From positions 1,511,415-1,575,414 of the forward strand of contig OY829660.1 of assembly GCA_963691815.1 (NCBI GenBank): DNA of 64,000 bases, in the 5' to 3' direction. How positions within the stretch are numbered: position 1 is the stretch's first letter; each line of letters starts with the position of its first letter. This DNA comes from Echiichthys vipera. Taxonomy: Eukaryota > Chordata > Actinopteri > Perciformes > Trachinidae. Positions 11,565 through 22,296 of this stretch are shown in pieces. A model generated the notes under the pieces. The model worked only from the letters and a program-made list of their open reading frames with translations, was not told where the DNA came from and did not search any database. Position numbers and translations under genes: made by a program.

Positions 11565-13069
11565 GGAAGCGCTTAAATAACCTGCGGATGCTTCCAGAGT
11601 GACTTGTCAGAAGTGAGCGCAAAAGCAATAACCAGGAAGTGTCTGAGCAAAGAGTAAAGAGTCCCCAACGGCCGCTGAACGCAGACAAACGAGTGACGAG
11701 TTACGAGTGACGAGTGTCTCTCTCTCTCTCTGAGGCCAGGAAACAATGTGACGTCTGTTAGAAAAACAGGAACTATCATCTGAATACATGGGTCAGATGT
11801 ATATATTTGTAAATGTATGTATTTAGTTTGGCGTGTTTGGTTTCATCTCCTGCGCTCAGGCTAGCAGGAAAGACTCCGCGGGGGTCAAACGTATGGACTT
11901 TTATGATGTCAAAGGAAAATCTTAAAAGTAAAAAGTTGCTACAACGTAACCCGTGTTTCCTTTTTTCTGTATTTTCTGTTTTACACAAAGTCGATCAAGC
12001 AACTCTCATGCTCACGTTCAATATCGTACCGAGTGTTTCGTTGTCTTTAGAGATCAGGGTTTCTGGTTCAAACCGGATTCGTAGCCAGGATGCTAACGAT
12101 ATGAACAAGGAACTGCTGGATCCAGGGGCCGGAGAGTCAGCCCGACCAACTCCATCCACTTGTTTCCTGTGTTAGCGTTAGCTCTGTGGAAAACAGGAAG
12201 AGATCCATGTCTGGTCGTCTTTCCAACAACCATCCTCAGGAACACAAGGAGGATGGAAAACTATCTGTTGGCACTTTAGTTGGAGTGAATTTGCTGCACT
12301 GAACTTTTCTACTTGTCTTGATTCGTCACCTGAAAAAGTTTCGGTTAGAAACCAGGAAATGTCTTCTTGGATATGTTCTGTGTGAAGCCGAGAGCGCAGC
12401 GTGTAGAGGCTGTCCGCCGTGACAGCTACAACACCACAGAAGAAGAGCTGTCAGCCGACAAAAGAAGAAGAAGTCAAAGAACAGAAGGAAGAGTTTGAAA
12501 AACATGCTGCGTTTCTGCCGCGTCAGCACTGTCGACAGGAAGTTACATTTATATAGAAACAGAAGACCAACGTCACATTACGTATTCTGTTTAAGAGCGT
12601 GACACACTGCAGTGGACTGATTTAACACTGTCACACTAAAAAACAGATCCAGCATCACCAGAAACACCCTCTTATCTTCTCTCCCCTTCGTCGTAGGAAG
12701 TGGAGCCGCGTCATCCGTCTTTAATTCAGCGTGTTTATTGAACACGTTCGTAGCAAGTCCTACGTAAAGTTATGCACAGACATTCGTAGAAATTCAAACG
12801 TAAAAACACTCTGAGGGACAGGAAGTGCAAAGACATGAAACAGGAACGCACAAAAGACAACATTATGTGACTGATGAAGCCAATAAAAGGTGACGATTAC
12901 GGTTAGGCATGAAAACACCGGAGCGTACCCGTGTTCGCCACTTTGTTTTTGACCGGGGAACAAAGGACCCTGTTCTTATTCTTAGACCCTGACAGTAGGG
13001 TCTACATCGGAGGCAGAGGCTTATGCGACCGGGCAACTTTGGGATGACCCCAAATGTCCACGCAGAGAA
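11565..13069. other. Intergenic, no gene recognised
   Basis: Unique-looking sequence with only short, featureless frames. I found no domain, splice-consistent exon chain or RNA gene in it. Confidence 0.3.
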
Positions 13070-13072
13070 TTA

Positions 13073-13669
13073 AGGCGCCCTCCCACTGTTCCTCCGTCCC
13101 GTGCCCCGTGCTTTAGGGTCCTTGTCCCCCCCTCCAGGCCCGTTTGTACTCACTCTACCTGGGCCTCGGAGAATGCTTCTTGCTGCCTATACGTCATCAC
13201 GCCGTAACACGTCACACGCATTGATGACGTCATGGCGATGCGTGGCTTTGTTTCCAGATCTTTCCGTAGACCTCGGAGTTTTTGTGCGTCTTGTCGACTG
13301 TTTTTGAATCTTTTCATCGACCAAATCTGCAGTAAACACTCCACCTCCGCATCACACCAACGTGAACCTTTCGCCGCCATTGTTTTAAATGTCCGTGCAT
13401 GGCCCCTCCTTCTTTTTTCTACGTCCCAACAGGCGCACAGGAAATGACCTCAGAACCGCCGTAGGCCTCGTGCTCGTACACGTGCGCACGCTCGTGCTCG
13501 TACACGTGCAAACGTGCTTTACTAAAGCCCACCTCTCCCAAACGGGCCGTGGACGGCAAGCGTGCCGCTCCTAGACGTGGTACGGTTGCACTCACACTGG
13601 TCAAAGGAACCAGACTTTAGCAGTGAAACCTGCTTTGGCACGGGACGGAGGCACAGTGGGAGTGCGCCC
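13073..13669. mobile_element. PIF/Harbinger-like element, 597 bp, complete ends
   Basis: The ends are inverted repeats (CTCCCACTGT near the left, ACAGTGGGAG near the right) and are flanked by TTA on both sides (13070-13072 and 13670-13672). A 3-bp TTA/TAA duplication is typical of PIF/Harbinger transposons. A second copy of exactly the same length lies inverted at 53922-54518. It encodes a small Myb/SANT-like protein on the minus strand and no transposase, so it would depend on another element. Confidence 0.75.
13150..13380 (-). CDS. Myb/SANT-like protein of the Harbinger-like element
   Basis: 76 codons. The start MAAKGSRWCDAEVECLLQIW has the spaced tryptophans and acidic patch of the Myb/SANT-like (MADF-type) DNA-binding domains that accompany Harbinger transposases. 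The second half keeps basic and aromatic residues but is short for a full protein. It is almost identical to the frame in the copy at 53922-54518. It may be a remnant of a longer gene rather than an active one. Confidence 0.5.
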   Translation of the reverse strand: MAAKGSRWCDAEVECLLQIWSMKRFKNSRQDAQKLRGLRKDLETKPRIAMTSSMRVTCYGVMTYRQQEAFSEAQVE

Positions 13670-14866
13670 TTAGACTGAAAGAAGTTGGCCGATATTCAAA
13701 AGGGTGTTGAACAGCTGGTCAGTGGTGAGCACATAACAAAGAAGGAATTATATTTGTTACAAAACGCTGACGTCAACGTTGCTTTTGCATGATTAGAAAA
13801 GTTCATGTGAAGAACCTGAGCTCCTCGGAGCTGCAGCGTCACTGATGACTCTCTGCTGAAGACACCTTTCACTGTACACAGCTGTCATTTCATGTAGTTT
13901 AACAGACAACAGAAGGTTTATCTAAAATATGCACGAGAGATCAGACGAACTCTGTGTGGACACGAGACATTTATCCTCATTACCTGGAGAAACACATCCA
14001 CTCCCACGCGGTCGTTTGACGCTGCAGAGGAGTGGAACCGTCACCTTCCACCTCGTTTAGGGAACATCCGGTGAAGTAAAGACTCTGACGTTGCAGTTAT
14101 TTTGGAGCAAAATAGCATAAATAGCCTTTTTGAATGACGCCCAGTGGGTTGATAAGCTTCCTGCTAGCCCTGAGGCGAGGCCCCCTGGCAGCCGGCACTC
14201 ATTACCGCCTGGCTCAGGTTAAGCCGTGGATCCACCTCTGCCTCTCCTCCCAATTACCTCTCCATCCCACACAAGCCAAGAGAAGGAGGCCAGGCCACGG
14301 GCTGACACGCCGTCTGGCTGCACTGAGCCGGTAATCACACCGCAGAGACAGAGGGAGACAGCGTTCCTTCCTCCGCAGGTTGTGTAAAGACTCGCTGGGG
14401 TCTGGGTTTGATTTGTAGGCGTCTGGAGGAGATTCATTAACAGCTGCTGCAGCACGCACTCGCCAAGGTGAAGGTTTTTATATTAACGATGAATCAGATG
14501 AGTCGCTGTGGTGTCAGAGGCAGGTCTGAGCCCATGTGGAGGGTATCCGTGCCAGATCCTCTCTGTAATGACTAATGTACATCCACCAACCTTCATTCAT
14601 CTTTGAATATATTTGTCTTTATTTGTATCAATGCTTTGGTTCATTCATTTTTACTGTACACACAGCATCAGGACGGTAAACAGACGCAGTCCCCTTAATG
14701 TCTGGATGTCCAGCACCTCCGTGATGTGTTTGTGTGATTGGTTTCACGGCTTGATGTGGATCGTACCTCTGTTCCCTGCTTTGTGTGTGACCGGGGATCA
14801 TCTGACCTTTATTTTGCAAAAAGGGTCCGATGTTCCCCGGTCTGTTATTCTTTCCATAGGCCGATG
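13670..14866. other. Intergenic; candidate conserved non-coding block 14130-14350
   Basis: 14130-14350 is unique, GC-balanced and contains CTCCCAATTACCTCTCC and GAGCCGGTAATCACACC, i.e. homeodomain/CRX-like cores in a context typical of vertebrate enhancers. No coding frame is convincing. Orthology comparison would be needed to support function. Confidence 0.25.
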
Positions 14867-14867
14867 T

Positions 14868-14965
14868 AGACCCTAACCCTACCCCCTGACCCTAACCCTA
14901 CCCCCTGACCCTAACCCTGCCCCCTGACCCTAACCCTACCCCCTGACCCTGACCCTGACCCTGAC
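14868..14965. repeat. Telomere-like interstitial repeat
   Basis: Repeated CCCTAACCCTACCCCCTGAC words: the vertebrate telomere hexamer CCCTAA alternates with CCCCTGA variants and ends in a short CCCTGA run. It is about 100 bp and degenerate. The G-rich strand is the minus strand. Confidence 0.8.
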
Positions 14966-15840
14966 TGTAACCTCTAACCCCAACAAAAGCTGAATTAAAT
15001 CAACAGAGGTCGAGGCTTAAATGCGACTGGAGAACAAAGGGATGACCCCCACTAGATGCTAGTTAATGCCTGCTAGGCTAGGCTACTTCTCAACTCAGTT
15101 ACGTAGTGTATCGACACGTTTTACTGTGAGAAAACACTTTTAGATACAATATAAACCCAAAACTATACAATCAGAACATGTTCCAGCAGGAATGTGATCT
15201 GAAATGAGGCGATTTTACAGACACTGCTACATGTTAGCTTGCAACATGCTAACGTTTTTGGTTTAAAAGACTTTATTGGTGATTTTTGATGGTAGAAATT
15301 GCTGCTATAACGTTACTCAACAGTCATTCACTGCTAACTAAGTCAAGTAGCTACATGCTAACACCAGGGAAGGCTCTAATCGTGGCTGATTGGTTTGGTT
15401 TGATTGTGTAGTTTTTGGTTTGGAAACCTTAATTGGGGATTTCTGATTGTAGAAAGTGCTGCTATAACATTACTTCACAGCAGTCTCCACTGCTAACTAG
15501 CCTAGTCACCTGTAGCTACATGCTAACATCAGGGAAAGCTATAATCTTTGTTAATGTTGTTGTTAATTTCTCCACATGTTCAGATCTGATTCCTGCTGAA
15601 AAATGTTTAAATTTGTTGTTTTTGGTTTGGAAACCTTTGATGGTGATTTTTGAAAGTGCTGCTATAGCTAACGTAGCTACATGCTAACGTCAGGGAAAGC
15701 TGCATCTTGGTTGATTTTTCTCCACATTTTCAGATCTGATTCCTGCTGGAATTGGTTTGATTGTGTATTTTTTTGTTGTAGAAGCCTTTATTGTTTATTT
15801 CTCGCTGTTAAATAAATTGAAAGAAGGTGTTTACGCCAAT
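14966..15840. repeat. Imperfect tandem duplications, about 160-200 bp units
   Basis: Three diverged copies share GTGCTGCTATAAC, GTAGCTACATGCTAAC and CAGGGAAAGCT near 15290, 15460 and 15655. The first 80 bases (from 14990) resemble 12995-13050 (GAGGCTTA, TGCGAC, GGGATGACCCC). That marks another dispersed repeat. Confidence 0.6.
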
Positions 15841-16440
15841 GCGTCCATCGGGTATTAACTAGCATCGACCCTAGGTCAGTGGAGAGTGGAGGCTGTCAGT
15901 GGACGCGGCTCGCTGAGCACAATCAGGGATGCAGCCGGCGCTCTGCAGGCCTGTCAATCAAACGCAGTCACCTGGGAGCTCCACCTGTGTGCTCACAGGC
16001 AGGCAGGCAGCAGCATGCAGATTAAACAAACACCACCCCCTCTGCACCGCCTGCTGCACCACAGGAGGGATGCGGATATGAATTATTCACACGCGCAGGC
16101 TTCACTGTGTGTGTTGTGCATGCAGGTGTGTATCATGCGGCGCCAGATAAAGGAACCAGGCTCTGTGACAGAGATATAGGAGCGTTATCTCAGTGTGATC
16201 AGATCTCACTTATCTGCAACGCACCGAGCAAAATGAAGCACAACACACCACCAACACTCTTTATTATAATAAAGCATCCAGAGCTTTATTCATGGGACGT
16301 GATTCTCTGTTACATGTGAAGTAGCTTAGAGGTTATTGGTTATTATTGGTTATTTTATGATGTATTTATTATATCTCCTTGTGTTTTTTTAAGCTGCCGG
16401 AAACTTAATTTCCTTGCAGGTGTTCATCCCAAAGGATCAA
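15841..16440. promoter_or_regulatory. Unique block with GATA-type sites
   Basis: 15880-16230 is non-repetitive and contains CCAGATAAAGG, GAGATATAGG, GTTATCTCAG and CTTATCTGC within about 80 bases. Several of these are GATA-factor cores. From 16375 onward the sequence resembles a retroposon 3' end (GGATCAATAAAG) that leads into the next array. The regulatory role is only inferred. Confidence 0.25.
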
Positions 16441-16886
16441 TAAAGAGAAGTCTGAGTCTGAGTCTGAGCCTGAGCCTGAGTCTGAGTCTGAGTCTGAGTC
16501 TGAGTCTTAGTCTAAGTCTCTGAGTCTGAGTCTGAGTCTGAGTCGGAGTCGGAGTCTGTGTCTGTGTTTGTGTCAGAGTCTGTGTCTTAGTCTAAGTCTC
16601 TGAGTCTGAGTCTGAGTCTGAGTCTGAGTCTGAGTCGGAGTCGGAGTCGGAGTCGGAGTCGGAGTCTGTGTCTGAGCCTGAGTCTGAGTCTGAGTCTGAG
16701 TCTGAGTATTAGTCTAAGTCTCTGAGTCGGAGTCGGAGTCGGAGTCGGAGTCGGAGTCGGAGTCGGAGTCTGTGTCTGTGTCAGAGTCAGAGTCAGAGTC
16801 TAAGTCTAAGTCTGTGTCTGAGTCTGAGTCTGAGTTTAAGTCTGAGACTAAGTCTGAGTCTGAGTCGCAGTCCGAGTCTAAGTCTG
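16441..16886. repeat. (GAGTCT)n hexanucleotide array with GAGTCG variants
   Basis: Blocks of GAGTCT alternate with homogeneous blocks of GAGTCG, and GTGTCT and AAGTCT variants occur. The array begins directly after GGATCAATAAAG, the 3' tail of a SINE/LINE-type retroposon. It probably expanded from that tail. Confidence 0.95.
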
Positions 16887-17640
16887 ATGTACTTATTTTG
16901 TTTTGTTAATATAATGATAATATAACTATTAATTATATAACTTATAAGTTTACTTATGAGTGAACAATTTAGACGAGAGTTCCGTCTGATTTAATCGATA
17001 TTTTACAAACTAATTTAAATAAATTATAACAATATACTGCATTTTTAAGAGGGTAACTAATTTGTTTGGAAACATTTATATTTTTTAATCATTATTCTGT
17101 TTTAAATTTTAAACTTTTAATGTTTTATAACTGTTTTGTTTTGTTAATTCAGTATAAATTGAATAAATAAATAAATAAATTAAAGTGTTTTTGGTCCACA
17201 CTCCACCAGTTACAGTACAATTTGATTTTAAGATATTTTACAAAATAATTAAAATAAATTATATTAAAATATATTTCATTTTTCTCAGGGTGACACGTTT
17301 GTTTGGAAATATAATAATATTATTATTATTTTTTAGATATAATTGTTTGTTTTGTTTTGTAAATACAGTATAAATTATAAGGGTTTTTGATCCAAACACC
17401 AGCTTTTAATTTGAAAGCCTTGACAGCAAAGTAACTTCCGGAAGACTTTTATTCCGCAGGGTCACAGCGGAAGTGCTTGAATATAGTTAACGGTGCTAAC
17501 AGCTAGCCCCGTTACATGATTTAAATATTACATTTTCTACAAGTTTGTCGTATTTTAAGTGTCTGAGCTTTTAGATTTTATTATAACAGATAAAATAAAA
17601 TAAAGTTTGATAAACGTCGAGTTTGAATTTAAGTTTTAAA
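16887..17640. other. AT-rich intergenic sequence upstream of IFT57
   Basis: Very AT-rich, with short ATAA runs and no gene. GC content rises after about 17640 toward the IFT57 start. This fits a promoter-proximal region. Confidence 0.4.
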
Positions 17641-17695
17641 CATGATTCCGCCGCCAGCTAACGTTAGCTACTTAGCCAGCTAGCGTTAGCTCTCG

Positions 17696-17708
17696 GTTGC
17701 CTGACAAC
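17696..17708 (+). promoter_or_regulatory. X-box-like RFX site upstream of IFT57
   Basis: GTTGCCTGACAAC matches the imperfect inverted-repeat form of the RFX X-box (GTTGCC, short spacer, R-G-Y-A-A-C) with one mismatch in the right half. It lies 140 bp before the IFT57 ATG. RFX factors control ciliary genes, and the C. elegans orthologue of IFT57 is an X-box target, so the site is plausible in place and function. It has not been tested. Confidence 0.55.
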
Positions 17709-17847
17709 AGAGAAGCAGCCAAACAAACCGGGACCACAGCTAGCTCAGCGGGCTAACACATGCTAACGTAGCTGGATAAACGGACTCTCGTCGACTTGTT
17801 TTGGTGTTTTATGATTTAAAACGTTTGCCGGGACACGAGCACGGAAG

Positions 17848-18023
17848 ATGGCGGAGGACGGGAGGAGAGGGGACGGAGAGGACCGCGGCCCCGGAGCCGC
17901 TCATCAGGTGTTTGTGGTGATGGAGGTTCTGCTGGAGAAACTCAAGGTCCTGAACTACGAGGAGGAGGTTCTGGAGAAACACAACATGAAACACCTGTCC
18001 AGGTGAGACAGACACACACACAG

Positions 18024-18076
<53 letters not shown>

Positions 18077-18323
18077 AACACACACACACACACAGGTAAC
18101 ACACTGTTTAACACCTGTCCAGGTGAGAGACACACACACACAGGTAACACACACACACACACAGAGGTAACAAACACACACAGGTAACACACACACAGGT
18201 AACACACTGTTTAATAACTGTCCAGGTGAGACACGCACACACAGAGGTAACACACACACACACACACACACACAAACAGGTAACAAACACAGGTAACACA
18301 CTGTTTAACATCTGTCCAGGTGA

Positions 18324-18366
<43 letters not shown>

Positions 18367-21300
18367 AACACACAAACACACAGTTAAGACACACACACAC
18401 ACAGGTAACACACTGTTTAACATCTGTCCAGGTGAGACACACACACACACACAGAGGTAACACACTGTTTAACATCTCTCCAGGTGAGAGACACACACAC
18501 ACACAGACAGGTAACACACACACAGGTAACACACACAGGTAACACACTGTTTAACATCTGTCCAGGTGAGACACACACACACACACCATGTGTGTGTTTG
18601 TGTAAAGAGCCCAAAATGGCTCCTGTTAAGAGACACGCTTACGACGCAGAGTTTACACTCAAGGCCATTAGTCACGCAGCAGAACACGGGAATAGAGCAG
18701 CAGCCAGAGAGTTGAACATGAACCAATCAATGGTGCCGAAGTGGAGGAAGCAACAAGACGACCTCCCCTGACTGTTGTGTTGACGTTCCCTTTAGCGCAG
18801 CTCCATCTAATGGATGCAGAACGTGACCCCAGCCTCCACTGTAGCGTCTGTTCTATGCTCCTGATAATGTGGTGACCTTATAGTGCGGAAAATACGGTAA
18901 TACAATAATAATACTAATTAAAATAATACCTTTTATTTATATAAGACTTTACAAAAGTACGTTACAAAGTTTCCTCACAGGCAGAAAAGGAAAGCATGTC
19001 AGATAAATGTGATAAGAGCAGATTTCCTCGTCTGTTGTTAAGAGACAGTAAGTCACTCTCTCCCTCTGCTTCCCCCGCGCAGACATTACTTTGTCTCCAG
19101 TCCGTATCTGGCGTTCAACTCCGGCGAGCAGTTCTTCATGTTCACCATCATCGCGGCGTGGCTCATCAACGAGGCGGGGAGGCCGTTCACCGAGCCGCAG
19201 GAGTACGACGAGCCCAACGCCACCGTGTCCAACATCCTGGCAGAGCTCAGGGCTTTCGTGAGTAACTTCATCTCAAGATTCAGGTTTGGAGACGCCGCAA
19301 ACGTTGTTTTCTCATCTCATCTTCAGCCTCTTATCCGGGGTCAGGTCTCAGGGGCAGCAGCTCCAGCAGGGGACCCCCAACTTCCCTTTCCCGGGCCACA
19401 TTAACCAGCTCTAACTGGGGGATCCTGAGGCGTTCCCAGGCCAGTGTGGAGATCTAATCTCTCCACCTGGTCCTGGGTCTTCCCTGAGGCCTCCTCCCAG
19501 CTGGACAGGAACGAACAGACATACCCAGCTCTGTGGAGGACGGACATCTGACAGTTTTAAGTTTACACACACTATTAAAACAGGAGAATAGTAGAAACAA
19601 GCACATCTAAGGTGACAGATTATAATAGCAGCAGGAAGCATCACGCAGGACCACAGCAGCAGGCACCACCACCATCAGCAGAGACCTGCGAGACGACAAA
19701 CCACAAACAACTGCAGGGAAGAAGTTGAATTAGTGACATGGGCTGATGAGACATGAATGATACAGACAGAGAGGAGAGAAGCTCCGAGGATCAGGAACAG
19801 GATCATCCCCCGGCAGACTCGGACTATAGGGGGGAGAAGTTCAGCATCTGTGAGGAACTCGGAGTAGAGCCGCTGCTCCTTTGCGTTGAAAGGAGCCAGT
19901 TGAGGTGGTTCAGGATCATCTGGTAAGGATGAACCCTGGGCGCCTCCCTAGGGAGGTGTTCCAGGCACGTCCAGCTGGGAGGAGGCCTCGGGGAAGACCC
20001 AGGACCAGGTGGAGAGATTAGATCTCCACACTGGCCTGGGAACGCCTCAGGACCCCCAGTTAGAGCTGGTTAATGTGGCCCGGGAAAGGGAAGTTTGGGG
20101 TCCCCTGCTGGAGCTTCTGCCCCCGAGACCTGATCCAGGATCAGAGGCCGAAGATGAGATGAGACTCGGCCTATAGCAGCAGAATTAAGCAGAACAACAT
20201 CAGCTTACAAATAACGTAGCTAAGGGCTCGTAGCTGTGAGCTTTATCAAAGAGGAAAGTTTTAAGTTTACTCTTAAATAAGGGGACAGTGTCTGCCTCCA
20301 GAATAACACTTGGGAGTTGGTTCCACAGGAGAGGAGCTTGGTAGCTGAAGGCTCTGCCTCCTGTTCTACTTTTGGGGACTCTAGGAACGACGAGTAGCCC
20401 TGCATCCTCAGAGCGCAGAGATCTAGTCGGGTAATACAGTACTATGAGCTCTTTAGGCGGCACTAGCTCAGTCCATACGTGACTCGGCTGGGAACTGGAG
20501 GGTCGCCGGATTGAGTCCCTGTGTGGACCATGTATGGAGCGTGGACTGGTGGCTGGAGAGGTGCCAGTTCATCTCCTGGGCACTGCCGAGATGCTGTTTA
20601 ACAAGGCACCGAACCCCTAACTGCTCAGGGCGCTGGTCACTGGCAGCCCCCTCGCTCTGACATCTCTCCATTAATTGCATGTATATAGGTCCTGTTTGTG
20701 CATGTGTGTGTGTTTCGGGCCTGTGTGTGTAACATGTATAATAATAAGAGTGAAAAAATAGAATTTCCCCTTTCAGGATTAATAAAGTAATTCTCCTTCT
20801 TCTTAAGAAACCCCGAAGCCTGACCAATAAGAAGGATTTTAAGTTCGACTCTATGATTTTACAGGACGCCAGTGCAAAGAAGCTAAAACAGGAGAAACAT
20901 GATCTCTTCGGTTTGTTTTAGTTCGTACTCGAGCTGCATCATTTTGGACTCTTAACAGAGTTCTTGGAGCAGCCTGATAGGACTTTATTGTGACAGGCGT
21001 GCAGCTTTAATGTTGTACCTACATTTCATCCTGACCGGGCTGTTAAAAGTCTCCCCACACGCAGACAAAGAGTTCATTTAGTGCTCGCTTATTCTGAACC
21101 TGCGTCTCGACAGCTTCACTTTCCACTTCCATAATCGAGCGTCTGCTTCTTGGAGCTCGGACTAAAAAGGTCTGAAAAAGTTTTTAAGAAGTCACATTTA
21201 TCTCTGATGAAACTTTCAGAGTCTGTAGCTCGACGGATGAACCGTGAATAAAGCCGATGAATGAAACATGTGTAACAATGAATACATTTTTCCCGAGTGC

Positions 21301-22252
21301 TTTGATCCGGAGCTCAGCCGCGGCCGGCACAGGCGCCTCGCTGTCCGCTGCTGTTTCGCGGTCAGAGCTCATTTGACCCGCGGCTGTTTTGTGTCTGTCA
21401 GGGTGTGAAGGTCGACTTCCCGCCGTCCAAACTGAAATCGGGCTCCGGTGAATACGTCTGCTTCGTGCTGGATCGACTGGCCGAAGAGGCTCTGAAGAGG
21501 AAGGGCTTCTCCTTCAAAAGGTAATCAAAGGTTTCTCCCCTCGCCTCTTTAAAGCCGCTTCCACGCACGCACCGCAAACCCGAGATGATCCAGACGGGAC
21601 GAGGAGGAGCAGACGTTACCCAGAGTTTCTCCTTCCAGCTCTTCAGCACATAGAGCATTGAGGGCGCCCTCCCACTGTGCCTCCGTCCCGTGCCCCGTGC
21701 TTTAGGGTCCTTGTCCCCCCCTCCAGGCCCGTTTGTACTCACACTACCTGGGCCTCGGAGAATGCTTCTTGCTGCCTATACGTCATCACGCCGTAACACG
21801 TCACACGCATTGTCTTTTGACTTCCTGTCCCTTTCTACTTCCCTCCAGACCGAGCTACCCAACAGAAACCACAGAAGAAGAGTCGGTGTTGGAGGATGAC
21901 GCGGAGCTCACGCTCAGCAGAGTGGAGGAGGAGATGATCGTAGGTGTCTCAGCTTCATGAGTGTAACTGTACGAGTGGAGCCGTTGATCTGTTCCTGGCG
22001 TGTTAGAGTTTAGGTTTCCGTAACGTTACGACGTGAGCGACTAAAGAGAGGAGATGTTTGTGTGACCCCGTCAAAATAAAAGGAACACGCTTTAAAACAA
22101 AGCAAACCGTGTTCTGCAGCTGGATCAGTGTCACAGGTTCAGGTCACTTTTTACCGTCTTGGATTCAGGAAAACATCACAATCAAACACACGCCTGAGAT
22201 AAAACAAGCAGATGAATCTGTCATAACACACACACACACACACACTCACATA

Positions 22253-22296
<44 letters not shown>

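Noticed and set aside
11113..11688. Arg-rich minus frame and Ser-rich plus frame
   Set aside because: Pure trinucleotide repeat artefact.
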